From JAJCYK01 sp965224285 (GTDB lineage Bacteria > Bacteroidota > Bacteroidia > Cytophagales > Cyclobacteriaceae), in NCBI GenBank assembly GCA_965224285.1, contig OZ245043.1, positions 2,604,001-2,668,000 of the forward strand: a stretch of DNA of 64,000 nucleotides. The letters run 5' to 3'. The notes under the pieces are model-generated. The model ran no database searches. It was not told the origin of the DNA and saw only the letters and a list, made by a program, of their open reading frames with translations. A program made the translations under genes and the position numbers. Position 1 is the stretch's first letter. Each line of letters begins with the position of its first letter. Positions 46,001 to 54,625 of this stretch are shown here, one piece after another.

Positions 46001-49000
46001 ATCATTATCCGCATCCTGGTAGTCATAATCCCCGGTAAGGATTTCCCCTACTTCCGGTGAACCATCAATTTCCACGTTAGTAGCAGTAGGGAATCTATTG
46101 GCAGCTCCAATAGGACCCACACCCGCGCTTTGTACGGCACTCCCAGGTGATATGCCAGTTTGTGCTACCGGTGTTACTTCAAATACAATAGTAGCCCCTA
46201 GATCGGCGGTAACCAAAGTATAATTTATAGAAGTGGCCCCTGTAATAGCCACTCCATCCCGTAACCATCTATATGTTGAATTCCCCTCTGGGTCTCCATC
46301 TGCGTCATCATAGTCATATTCTCCGGTGAGTACCTGTCCGACTTCAGTATCCCCGGTGATATTTACATCCGAGGCTACCGGTGCGGTGTTATCTGCAATG
46401 ATAGGTCCTAATCCAGGGCTCAGTACTGTATTTCCAGGGGATGTTCCCGACTGAGCAACCGGGGTTACCTCAAAAACGATTGTAGCGCCGACATCATTGA
46501 TTTGCAAAGTGTATTGAAGCGATGTTGCGCCAACGATCGCTGTTCCATCCCGTAGCCATCGGAAAGTGGAGTTACCTTCGGGGTCTCCGTCCGCATCACT
46601 GTAATCATAATTTCCAGTTAATGTTTCCCCTTCCAACGGATTTCCTACAATATTTACGTTGCTGGCAATTGGTGGAGTATTCACATCCGTTATTGGGCCC
46701 ACTGACGGGCTTTGTACCGCGCTGCCCGGAGATGCGCCAGTGGCAGCTACCGGAGTTACCTCAAAAATAATATTGGTCCCTAAATCTGCTAACTCCAGGG
46801 TATAAGTTTGAAAGGTTGCTCCTGAAATAGGAGTTCCGTCCCGTAGCCATCTGTAGGTGGAGGTTCCTTCAGGATCGTTATCAGCGTCATTGTATGAATA
46901 GTTACCCGTTAGAATCTCCCCAACCTCGGTAGCTCCGGAAATGGATACATTGGTGGCAATAGGCACACCATTAGCTGCGCCAATTGGACCCACTCCTGGA
47001 CTTTGCACCGGTGTTCCTGGTGAGGCACCAGTTTGTGCCACCGGGGTCACCTCAAAAGTGATGACCGTGCCCTGGTCTGCAACAACCAAATTATAGGTGG
47101 ATTGTACCGCTCCCGCTATGGGCTGTCCGTCCCGCAGCCATCGATAGGTTGAGGTACCCTCAGGATCGTCATCCGCATCGTTGTAGGTATAGTTACCTGT
47201 TAGTGTCTGTCCTACTTCTGTGGACCCGGTAATGTTAACATTCGTAGCTGTAGGAACAGCGTTGGCCGGCGAAACCGGGCCTACTGCCGGGCTTTGCACC
47301 GGGGTGCCGGGAGAATCTCCTGTCTGAGCTACCGGGGTCACTTCAAAAATAATATTTGCTCCTAAGTCAGCCGCTACTAAGGTATAGGTCTGATTGGTGG
47401 CGCCAGTAAGAGCGACTCCATTCCGCAACCACCTAAAAAGAGAATTCCCTTCCGGGTCATTTTCTGCATCGTTATAGCTGTAGTTACCAGTTAGTGTTTG
47501 ACCCACTTCCGTAGTTCCTGTTATATTAACTCCACTGGCAGTCGGTGGAGTATTTACTGGTGTGATCGGCCCTACGGGAGGGCTTTGTACCGCGCTGCCT
47601 GGTGAAGAGCCAGTTTGTGCCACTGGGGTTACCTCAAATATGATATTAGCCCCAATATCTGCTGCTACCAGGGTGTAGGTCTGGTTGGTGGCGCCAGTAA
47701 TCGCTACACCGTCACGCAGCCAGCGATAGGTTGAGGTGCCCTCAGGATCATTATCTGCATCGTTGTAGGTATAGTTACCGGTCAAGGTCTGCCCCACCTC
47801 GGTAGACCCTGTGATATTTACATCAGTGGCAAAGGGGACTCCATTGGCTGCTCCAATTGGACCAACACCAGGGCTTTGTACGGGATTACCCGGTGAAACT
47901 CCGCTTTGAGCGACCGGGGTCACCTCAAAAGTAATAATGGTCCCCTGATCGGCAACTACCAGATTATAGGTGGATAATATAGCACCACTAATAGGCGATC
48001 CGTCACGCAGCCAGCGATAAGTAGAGTTGCCTTCAGTGTCTCCATCTGCGTCGTTATAGGTATAATTGCCCGTTAACGTTTCTCCTACTTCGGTAGTGCC
48101 CGTGATGTTGACATTGGTGGCCGTGGGAGCCGTGTTGGCAGGCGCTACAGGACCCACCGACGGACTCTGTACCGGACTCCCGGGGGATACCCCGCTCTGA
48201 GCAACCGGCGTCACCTCAAAAATGATATTTGCCCCCTCATCCGCCACCACCAGGGTATAGCTAATACCGGTGGCTCCGCTGATTGGCGATCCATTGCGCA
48301 GCCAGCGGTAGGTGGACGTGCCCTCAGGATCATTATCTGCATCGTCGTAAGTGTAGTTACCCGTCAGCGTCTGTCCTACTTCCGCAGTACCCGTGATGTT
48401 GACATTGGTGGCCGTGGGAGCCGTATTGGCAGGCGCTACAGGACCCACCGACGGACTCTGTACCGGACTCCCGGGGGATACCCCGCTCTGAGCAACCGGC
48501 GTCACCTCAAAAATGATATTTGCCCCCTCATCCGCCACCACCAGGGTATAGCTAATACCGGTGGCTCCGCTGATTGGCGATCCATTGCGCAGCCAGCGGT
48601 AGGTGGACGTACCCTCAGGATCATTATCTGCATCGTCGTAAGTGTAGTTACCCGTCAGCGTCTGTCCTACTTCCGCAGTACCCGTGATGTTGACATTGGT
48701 GGCCGTGGGAGCCGTGTTCGCAGGCGCTACAGGACCCACCGACGGACTCTGTACCGGACTCCCGGGGGATACCCCGCTCTGAGCAACCGGCGTCACCTCA
48801 AAAATGATATTTGCCCCCTCGTCCGCTACCACCAGGGTATAGCTAATACCGGTGGCTCCGCTGATTGGCGATCCATTGCGCAGCCAGCGGTAGGTGGACG
48901 TACCCTCAGGATCATTATCTGAATCGTCGTAAGTGTAGTTACCCGTCAGCGTCTGTCCTACTTCCGCAGTACCCGTAATATTCACATTGGTGGCCGTGGG

Positions 49001-49414
49001 AGCCGTATTGGCAGGCGCTACAGGACCCACCGACGGACTCTGTACCGGACTCCCGGGGGATACCCCGCTCTGAGCAACCGGCGTCACCTCAAAAATGATA
49101 TTTGCCCCCTCATCCGCCACCACCAGGGTATAGCTAATACCGGTGGCTCCGCTGATTGGCGATCCATTGCGCAGCCAGCGGTAGGTGGACGTACCCTCAG
49201 GATCATTATCTGAATCGTCGTAAGTGTAGTTACCCGTCAGCGTCTGTCCTACTTCCGCAGTACCCGTAATATTCACATTGGTGGCCGTGGGAGCCGTATT
49301 GGCAGGCGCTACAGGACCCACCGACGGACTCTGTACCGGACTCCCGGGGGATACCCCGCTCTGAGCAACCGGCGTCACCTCAAAAATGATATTTGCCCCC
49401 TCATCCGCCACCAC
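43028..49414 (-). CDS. Giant repeat surface protein, C-terminal part (Ig-like repeats plus T9SS sorting domain)
   Basis: The 2,128-residue downstream part of a frameshifted gene. It continues 97-residue Ig-like repeats (end of repeat 2, then repeats 3-18), each with VGxTLTGxYxYxDADxDPEG, RWLRxGxxIxGAT and FEVTPVAQxGxSPG elements. After the repeats comes a non-repetitive region of ~450 residues. The last ~90 residues (AYPNPFDNIVKVEIGLP, then YDINGRRV, then SPGVYILRLDI, ending YRRLIKK) are a type IX secretion sorting domain. The apparent start GTG 49414 is only the first codon after the frameshift and is not a real start. Joined with 49375-51081 the product would be about 2,684 residues. It is followed by the caspase-fold gene after 2 bp. 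Confidence 0.85.
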   Translation of the reverse strand: MVADEGANIIFEVTPVAQSGVSPGSPVQSPSVGPVAPANTAPTATNVNITGTAEVGQTLTGNYTYDDSDNDPEGTSTYRWLRNGSPISGATGISYTLVVADEGANIIFEVTPVAQSGVSPGSPVQSPSVGPVAPANTAPTATNVNITGTAEVGQTLTGNYTYDDSDNDPEGTSTYRWLRNGSPISGATGISYTLVVADEGANIIFEVTPVAQSGVSPGSPVQSPSVGPVAPANTAPTATNVNITGTAEVGQTLTGNYTYDDADNDPEGTSTYRWLRNGSPISGATGISYTLVVADEGANIIFEVTPVAQSGVSPGSPVQSPSVGPVAPANTAPTATNVNITGTAEVGQTLTGNYTYDDADNDPEGTSTYRWLRNGSPISGATGISYTLVVADEGANIIFEVTPVAQSGVSPGSPVQSPSVGPVAPANTAPTATNVNITGTTEVGETLTGNYTYNDADGDTEGNSTYRWLRDGSPISGAILSTYNLVVADQGTIITFEVTPVAQSGVSPGNPVQSPGVGPIGAANGVPFATDVNITGSTEVGQTLTGNYTYNDADNDPEGTSTYRWLRDGVAITGATNQTYTLVAADIGANIIFEVTPVAQTGSSPGSAVQSPPVGPITPVNTPPTASGVNITGTTEVGQTLTGNYSYNDAENDPEGNSLFRWLRNGVALTGATNQTYTLVAADLGANIIFEVTPVAQTGDSPGTPVQSPAVGPVSPANAVPTATNVNITGSTEVGQTLTGNYTYNDADDDPEGTSTYRWLRDGQPIAGAVQSTYNLVVADQGTVITFEVTPVAQTGASPGTPVQSPGVGPIGAANGVPIATNVSISGATEVGEILTGNYSYNDADNDPEGTSTYRWLRDGTPISGATFQTYTLELADLGTNIIFEVTPVAATGASPGSAVQSPSVGPITDVNTPPIASNVNIVGNPLEGETLTGNYDYSDADGDPEGNSTFRWLRDGTAIVGATSLQYTLQINDVGATIVFEVTPVAQSGTSPGNTVLSPGLGPIIADNTAPVASDVNITGDTEVGQVLTGEYDYDDADGDPEGNSTYRWLRDGVAITGATSINYTLVTADLGATIVFEVTPVAQTGISPGSAVQSAGVGPIGAANRFPTATNVEIDGSPEVGEILTGDYDYQDADNDQEGTSTFRWLRDGVAINDATNIEYTLVAADIGANIIFEVTPVAQTGASPGSPVQSAPIGPVVAANAPPVASNVVVSGSPQVGETLTGNYVYQDADDDPEGTSTFRWLRNGSPISGATGQTYTLQQADLGTMISFEVLPVAQAGDSPGRLVQSVPVGPVIAANAVPVASNVNITGSTEIGSILTGNYTYTDADDDAEGTSTFRWLRNGDPIDGAVSITYTLQDEDLSATIAFEVTPVAQTGASPGEPEVSPAVGPIGEANSIPSATEVTISGRPEVGLTLTGSYIYVDADGDLEGKSTFRWLRNGNAIPAATLLTYTLMPADLGAMIRFEVTPIAETGANPGGAVSSSAVGPIAAANSAPVASAVTISGIAEVGQQLNGIYTYNDADNDPEGSSTFRWLRDKVAIENAVTQSYRLANADLGAEIVFEVTPVAQSGLSPGNPATSAPIGPIKEPDLEPISITGDNLPRFFEAGSGDQSYSVEVGGDIEVERVLFIFKGLTSARDAWVTRDLQSESNRYSISIPEDTFDEMGLEYEFIASDVEGNSVNLLGITYIRYPGTGIDFESMVFGNRVTHYNMISAPLTLDNRNISSILEDDLGPYNQEEWRLFTHTPDGVVEYQEGLNELEKGKGYWLIARNSTELNTGAGTTELSGDAPFQLSLVPGWNLIGNPYLFNVSWTEVLESNPAVANAMIDELLTVYQGGYDETEIMVPTRGAFVFSDQILSLRVPLQKNETIQGGRISNVKESQQKPGDWNLSLDLIAGQLINSRGGIGMRSGANDGRDNHDAIRAPRFLEYMDINIPHPEHLGKYFSRDIISPKENHEWAFTVETNVNEPLIELQWDNNEVVDLGKELWLYHIEEERVTDMSIASSYSFRNRESNSFSLLYGDEEFVKDLLVSQKPTISTAYPNPFDNIVKVEIGLPTRQDPKQVSLGVYDINGRRVNEIWSAPYQAGFYTITWDGENAKGISASPGVYILRLDITGEGSVYRRLIKK

Positions 49415-49878
49415 CAGGGTATAGCTAATACCGGTGCTCCGCTGATTGGCGATCCATTGCGCAGCCAGCGGTAGGTGGACGTACCCTCAGGATCATTATC
49501 TGCATCGTCGTAAGTGTAGTTACCCGTCAGCGTCTGTCCTACTTCCGCAGTACCCGTGATGTTGACATTGGTGGCCGTGGGAGCCGTGTTCGCAGGCGCT
49601 ACAGGACCCACCGACGGACTCTGTACCGGGCTCCCGGGGGATACCCCGCTCTGAGCAACCGGCGTCACCTCAAAAATGATATTTGCCCCCTCATCCGCTA
49701 CCACCAGGGTATAGCTAATACCGGTGGCTCCGCTGATTGGCGATCCATTGCGCAGCCAGCGGTAGGTGGACGTGCCCTCAGGATCATTCTCAGCATCGCT
49801 ATAATCATAGTTACCCGTCAACGTCTGTCCTACTTCCGCAGCGCCCGTGATGTTGACATTGCTGGCGATTGGTGCAGA
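44640..49878 (-). repeat. Eighteen tandem 97-residue (291-bp) Ig-like repeats
   Basis: The spacing of the ggcgctacag element is exactly 291 bp between copies at 48141, 48432, 48723, 49014 and 49305, and 290 bp from 49305 to 49595. The copies nearest the N-terminus (repeats 2-6) are almost identical at the DNA level; copies toward the C-terminus (7-18) are diverged at DNA level but keep the same protein pattern. Confidence 0.95.
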
Positions 49879-51081
49879 ATTTACCGTTACGCTGATGTTG
49901 TCACTATCCGATGAGCCATCACTATCGGCCACCGAGGCGGTAATAACATGGGTGCCAGCTGACAAAGTAGAAATATTAATACTTCCACCTGACCCAATAT
50001 TGCCATCAAGGTCAGAAGACCATTGAATATTGTCAGTTAAGTCTCCATCCTCTGCATCACTGGCAGTTCCCGTGAAGTTGATCGACTGACCCGGGGTAAA
50101 TATCGATCCATTCGCAGGGGCTGTGATACTCACGGTAGGCGCAGTGTTTACCGTTACGTTGATATTATCACTATCCGATGAGCCATTACCATCGGTCACC
50201 GAGGCGGTAATGACATGGGTGCCCGCAGTGAGCGTACTGGTGTTGATAGAAGCTCCGCTGCCCAGGCTGCCATCCAGATCGGAAGTCCAGGATATGCTCG
50301 CCGATAGATCACCTTCCTCCGCATCACTGGCAGTTCCTGTGAAATTGATCGACTGACCCGGGGTAAATACCGATCCATCCGCAGGGGCTGTGATACTCAC
50401 GGTAGGCGCAGTGTTTACCGTTACGTTGATATTATCACTATCCGAGAAGCCATCATTATCAGTTACCGAAGCGGTAATGACATGAGTTCCGGCTGACAAA
50501 GTAGAAATATTGACTGCTCCACCAGACCCAAAGCTTCCGTTAATATCTGAAGACCATTGTATATCGTCTGTCAAGTCCCCGTCCTCCGCGTCGTCAGCAG
50601 TCCCGGTAAAATTGATGGTTTGGCCAGGAGTAAAGACATCATTATCGGACGGAGTTAGTATAGAAACCGTTGGTGGAGTATCATTATCCAAAATTGTGGT
50701 GGTGTGAACCGTAATACTGCCCAGGGACCCGGAACTAGGCGTACCTAAGGTAAATATGATGGTCTCATTCGGTTCCGTATCGGTATCATCGTTTAGATTT
50801 ACGGTAATATCTGCAGTTGTATTACTGGCAGTAATGGTGACTGGACTGAGTGTAACCAGTTCGTAGTCATTCCCTACTCCTTCGGTGGCTGTGCCCGAAA
50901 GAGTAAAGGGAATGGTAATATCAACCAGTGATGGAACATCCATTTGCACTGTTAGGGTGAAATTACTGACATCTTCATCAAGCGATTGGCTGGCTATAGT
51001 AAAGTCAATCACCTGGGCTAGTCCTTGAAAGGAAAACAGCAGTGTCAGTATGGTTATATAAGTAGTGGTTTTAAAATTCAT
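49375..51081 (-). CDS. Giant repeat surface protein, N-terminal part
   Basis: A 568-residue N-terminal part of the frameshifted gene. Signal peptide MNFKTTTYITILTLLFSFQG (then LAQ) is followed by a Calx-beta-like domain (about residues 25-135, with FTLSGTATEGVGNDYEL and ETIIFTLG). Then come three ~89-residue repeats (VSITAPADGSVFTPGQSINF, then SAGTHVITASVTDxDG), then repeat 1 and half of repeat 2 of the 97-residue series. After SPISGA the frame changes and it ends in a non-homologous tail (PVLAIPWWWRMRGQISFLR). The break coincides with a missing G near 49434-49436 (ccggtgctcc here, ccggtggctcc in the other copies). The intact protein would be a long surface adhesin-like filament secreted by T9SS. 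Confidence 0.88.
   Translation of the reverse strand: MNFKTTTYITILTLLFSFQGLAQVIDFTIASQSLDEDVSNFTLTVQMDVPSLVDITIPFTLSGTATEGVGNDYELVTLSPVTITASNTTADITVNLNDDTDTEPNETIIFTLGTPSSGSLGSITVHTTTILDNDTPPTVSILTPSDNDVFTPGQTINFTGTADDAEDGDLTDDIQWSSDINGSFGSGGAVNISTLSAGTHVITASVTDNDGFSDSDNINVTVNTAPTVSITAPADGSVFTPGQSINFTGTASDAEEGDLSASISWTSDLDGSLGSGASINTSTLTAGTHVITASVTDGNGSSDSDNINVTVNTAPTVSITAPANGSIFTPGQSINFTGTASDAEDGDLTDNIQWSSDLDGNIGSGGSINISTLSAGTHVITASVADSDGSSDSDNISVTVNSAPIASNVNITGAAEVGQTLTGNYDYSDAENDPEGTSTYRWLRNGSPISGATGISYTLVVADEGANIIFEVTPVAQSGVSPGSPVQSPSVGPVAPANTAPTATNVNITGTAEVGQTLTGNYTYDDADNDPEGTSTYRWLRNGSPISGAPVLAIPWWWRMRGQISFLR
49879..50680 (-). repeat. Three tandem ~89-residue PKD/Ig-like repeats
   Basis: Units beginning TVSI-P-D-VFTPGQ and ending NINVTVN/NISVTVN occur three times at ~267-bp spacing in the N-terminal region. 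Long identical DNA blocks are shared between the copies, for example tgatcgactgacccggggta at about 50080 and 50347. Confidence 0.85.
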
Positions 51082-51095
51082 GGGTATACTACATT

Positions 51096-51830
51096 CTAAT
51101 CAGGTGGGTCCGGAGGTTCTGGTAAGATCCTGGGTCCGCTGGTTCCATCGTCATCCAGTAATAAAATTGCTGCTGGTACTATTGCTGCCAAAGGGATAAG
51201 TTTTACCAACAACGGAACTCGTCGTTTGATGGAGAAATACCCGCCACGGTCGGATTGAGTGGACGAGGTACTTGATACTTTTATGCTATATCCAGGGCCT
51301 GGCTTTAGAGTTGGCGGAACTGTCCATTCATGAACACCATCGCTCCTGGTTCTAGCGATAGTTCGGATTTTTCGATCATTCCTGAGCAGTTCAATATCTA
51401 CAAACTGATCCCCGCTACCTCCTAACCAGGTGATGGTTTGGGTGCTGCCTCTGCGAAGTGAACCTGATACCGGATAGTTTAATTTTACCGGTGAAAATAC
51501 CAGGACTGCCCGGACTTCAAAAGTGAGGTCCCCATCAAAGGCTACTAATTCCTTGCTTATGTCCCAGTCAATGAAGCGATTTCGACCAGTTTCTACATCT
51601 TCCCCCACGTCACCTTCAACGTACTGCAGGGGTAATTTAAAATCATTTACAGAAGAATAAAGAGTGATAGTAAACAGTTGACCAGGCAGTTCACCAATCA
51701 AATCATAGGTTACCCTCACAATTTGATCATTGAGTTTTCTAGCCTCGATATTGGTCACTTGTTGGGCAATTAACTGATTGCCAATACATAACAAGGCTAC
51801 CAAACAAAACAGTCGTAGCGGTTTTATCAT
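51096..51830 (-). CDS. Secreted protein with Kre9/KNH-like Ig domain and C-terminal hydrophobic segment
   Basis: A 244-residue protein: signal peptide (LFCLVALLCIGNQLIAQ), an N-terminal beta domain (VRVTYDLIGELPGQLFTITL), then a central domain VKLNYPVSGSLRRGSTQTIT, WLGGSGDQFVDIELLRND and VHEWTVPPTLKPGPGYSIKV. The central domain resembles the Kre9/KNH-type Ig domain of cell-wall-associated proteins. A C-terminal helix (LLVKLIPLAAIVPAAILLL) and a Pro/Asp-rich tail suggest an anchor. It is the first gene of the five-gene surface operon and ends 14 bp before the giant repeat gene, so the two probably work together at the cell surface (inference). Confidence 0.8.
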   Translation of the reverse strand: MIKPLRLFCLVALLCIGNQLIAQQVTNIEARKLNDQIVRVTYDLIGELPGQLFTITLYSSVNDFKLPLQYVEGDVGEDVETGRNRFIDWDISKELVAFDGDLTFEVRAVLVFSPVKLNYPVSGSLRRGSTQTITWLGGSGDQFVDIELLRNDRKIRTIARTRSDGVHEWTVPPTLKPGPGYSIKVSSTSSTQSDRGGYFSIKRRVPLLVKLIPLAAIVPAAILLLDDDGTSGPRILPEPPDPPD

Positions 51831-51988
51831 TTAGTGTTCTTATTCAAATAAGGACGTACAAGTTACTCAAATAGTACGATACATACAAAAAATATAATTA
51901 ATTATAAATAAAGTACTATTTTTCCTGTCTAAATTACAAACCCGTTGAAATAAGTTATGTTGAAGTGAAATTGGTGCCCCGGAGTTTA

Positions 51989-54517
51989 CTATTTTTCTTC
52001 TTTGGGGACTTTTTTCTTGCGAATTTTTATTTTCAGTTCTTCGCTCTTGCCATCATGATCGGCTACAATAACATCTCCCTCCACGATATCTCCTTTTAGT
52101 ATCTCTTCTGCCACCACATCTTCTAAGTACTTCTGGATGGCGCGGTTGAGTGGTCGTGCTCCGTATTGAGGATCGTAGCCTTTTTCCGCCAGGAAATCTT
52201 TCGCTTTGGTGGTTAATTCCACCTGGTAACCCAGATCTGTGATCCTGGTAAACAGTTTCTCCAGCGTGATATCGATAATCTTATGAATGTCTTCCCGTTT
52301 AAGAGAATTAAATACGATCACGTCATCCAGGCGGTTTAAAAATTCAGGACTGAAGGTTTTTTTCAGGGCTTTCTGGATGGTGCTCCGCATGATATCATCC
52401 ATGTTCTCCTCGCGGTTGCCGGTAGAAAAGCCGATACCCGCTCCGAAATCCTTGAGGTCGCGGGCTCCAATATTGGAAGTCATGATGAGAATGGTATTCC
52501 GGAAATCAACCTTACGGCCTAGACCGTCAGTCAGGATCCCGTCATCCATCACCTGCAGTAAGATATTGAAAACATCAGGATGAGCTTTCTCAATTTCATC
52601 CAACAATACCACACTATACGGTTTGCGGCGAACTTTCTCTGTGAGTTGTCCCCCTTCCTCGTAACCTACATATCCGGGGGGAGCTCCTACCAATCGAGAT
52701 ACACTGAATTTCTCCATGTATTCGCTCATATCGACTCGGATCAATGCTTCATCCTTGTCGAAAAGGTAAGAAGCTAATACTTTGGCCAATTCGGTTTTAC
52801 CTACGCCGGTAGGACCTAGAAAAACAAATGAGCCGATAGGTTTCCTGGGATCTTTCAATCCCACGCGGGTTCGTTGTATGGCTTTGACCAGTTTCTGAAT
52901 AGCATCTTCCTGCCCCACAACCTTTCTGGTGAGCTCTTCCCCCATTCCCAGTAGTTTAAGGCTTTCATTCTGGGCGATGCGGCTGGTGGGAATTCCAGTC
53001 ATCATACCGATCACTTCCGCCACATTCTCCTCGTCAACGGTATATCTTCTGGTTTTGGTTTCCTCTTCCCAACGAAGCTTGGCCATGTCCAGTTGCTCTA
53101 TCAACTTTTTCTCTTTATCCCTCAGTTGGGCAGCCTCCTCGTACTTTTGACTTTTAACTACCCGGTTCTTCTCTTGCTTTATATCTTCAATGGCCTCTTC
53201 CAATTTAATTACCTCCTCGGGAACATAAATATTATTGATGTGTACCCTGGATCCTGCCTCATCCAATACATCAATTGCTTTGTCCGGAAGATAGCGGTCG
53301 CTAATGTAGCGGTCAGATAACTTTACACAAGCCTGTACAGCATCGTCGGTGTAATTAACGTGATGGTGTTCCTCATACTTGTTCTTGATATTTTCCAGAA
53401 TCTCTATAGTCTCTTCCGGAGTGGTGGGATCAACCATGACCATTTGGAATCTTCTGGCCAAAGCCCCATCCTTCTCGATATATTGCCGGTATTCATCCAA
53501 GGTGGTAGCCCCAATGCACTGGATTTCCCCTCGTGCCAAAGCGGGCTTGAACATGTTCGAGGCATCCAGAGAACCTGATGCTCCTCCTGCTCCTACTATA
53601 GTATGCAGCTCATCGATGAACAGTATAACCTCTGGAGATTTCTCCAATTCGTTCATCACCGCTTTCATTCTTTCCTCAAACTGCCCTCTATATTTCGTAC
53701 CAGCAACCAGTGAAGCGAGGTCCAGGGTCACCACTCTTTTGCCAAATAACACCCTGGAGACTTTCTTTTGGATAATCCTCAAAGCAAGTCCTTCAGCAAT
53801 TGCGGTCTTACCCACCCCTGGTTCTCCAATTAAGATTGGATTATTTTTCTTACGGCGGCTCAATATTTGAGCTACCCTCTCAATTTCTTTTTCCCGGCCA
53901 ACTATGGGATCGAGTTTATCCTCTTCGGCTAACTTGGTCAGATCCCGGCCAAAATTATCCAAGACCGGAGTCCTGGATTTCTCTGAGCTTTTGCTGCTCT
54001 CTTTGGAAGAACCCGAACTTCCGAAAATGCGTGAGGAGTCATCATCGGGATCATCTGTTTCAGAGGAAGCCATCGGATTGTCCGTCTGATATTCCAGAAG
54101 CTCCTTAACGACCTCGTAATTTACCTCAAACTTTTCCATAATTTGGGAAGCAATATTGTCTTCGTCCCGAAGTATGGAGAGCAATAGATGCTCCGTTCCT
54201 ATTAACTGGCTTTTAAAAATTTTTGCTTCCAGGTAGGTAATTTTTAAGACCTTTTCAGATTGTCGGGTAAGTGGAATATTGGATAGATTTTTAACCTCGC
54301 TGGTGGCAGTACCTTTTGTGGCCTGTTCGATGGCAATGCGAAGGTCCTCGATGGATACCCCTAACTTTTGAAGTAAGCTGATAGCCACCCCTTCGCCTTC
54401 CCGAATCATTCCCAATAGCAGATGTTCGGTACCGATATAATCATGTCCCAAACGCAAAGCCTCCTCCCTGCTAAGGGAAATAACCTCTTTGACTCTATTG
54501 GAAAATTTTGCCTCCAT
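51989..54517 (-). CDS. clpC: ATP-dependent Clp protease ATP-binding subunit ClpC
   Basis: An 842-residue Hsp100 unfoldase that feeds substrates to ClpP. Two Clp_N repeats lie in residues ~1-145 (SREEALRLGHDYIGTEHLLL), AAA-1 has GEPGVGKTAIAEGLA and Walker B VILFIDELHT, a UVR motif region follows (EEAAQLRDKEKKLIEQL), and AAA-2 has GPTGVGKTELAKVLA and VVLLDEIEKAHPDV. The UVR segment and Clp_N repeats point to ClpC rather than ClpB. There is no clpP nearby. Expression may respond to stress, but no operator is visible in the upstream gap. Confidence 0.95.
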   Translation of the reverse strand: MEAKFSNRVKEVISLSREEALRLGHDYIGTEHLLLGMIREGEGVAISLLQKLGVSIEDLRIAIEQATKGTATSEVKNLSNIPLTRQSEKVLKITYLEAKIFKSQLIGTEHLLLSILRDEDNIASQIMEKFEVNYEVVKELLEYQTDNPMASSETDDPDDDSSRIFGSSGSSKESSKSSEKSRTPVLDNFGRDLTKLAEEDKLDPIVGREKEIERVAQILSRRKKNNPILIGEPGVGKTAIAEGLALRIIQKKVSRVLFGKRVVTLDLASLVAGTKYRGQFEERMKAVMNELEKSPEVILFIDELHTIVGAGGASGSLDASNMFKPALARGEIQCIGATTLDEYRQYIEKDGALARRFQMVMVDPTTPEETIEILENIKNKYEEHHHVNYTDDAVQACVKLSDRYISDRYLPDKAIDVLDEAGSRVHINNIYVPEEVIKLEEAIEDIKQEKNRVVKSQKYEEAAQLRDKEKKLIEQLDMAKLRWEEETKTRRYTVDEENVAEVIGMMTGIPTSRIAQNESLKLLGMGEELTRKVVGQEDAIQKLVKAIQRTRVGLKDPRKPIGSFVFLGPTGVGKTELAKVLASYLFDKDEALIRVDMSEYMEKFSVSRLVGAPPGYVGYEEGGQLTEKVRRKPYSVVLLDEIEKAHPDVFNILLQVMDDGILTDGLGRKVDFRNTILIMTSNIGARDLKDFGAGIGFSTGNREENMDDIMRSTIQKALKKTFSPEFLNRLDDVIVFNSLKREDIHKIIDITLEKLFTRITDLGYQVELTTKAKDFLAEKGYDPQYGARPLNRAIQKYLEDVVAEEILKGDIVEGDVIVADHDGKSEELKIKIRKKKVPKEEK

Positions 54518-54625
54518 ATTCTACTCCTAATTAACGTAAAGGTATACCGATTAGAATAATAATACCATGAATTAAATCATTTTTTCTAATATAGAAAACA
54601 AAAGGGCACCCTCAAATAATTCCCT

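Noticed and set aside
44640..49878. Regular repeats that could be mistaken for a CRISPR array
   Set aside because: The 291-bp period is exactly 97 codons in one continuous protein frame, and units abut with no unique spacers.
49375..51081. Stop at 49375 as the true C-terminus of a separate short protein
   Set aside because: The last ~19 residues are an out-of-frame reading of the repeat, and repeat spacing shows one missing base.
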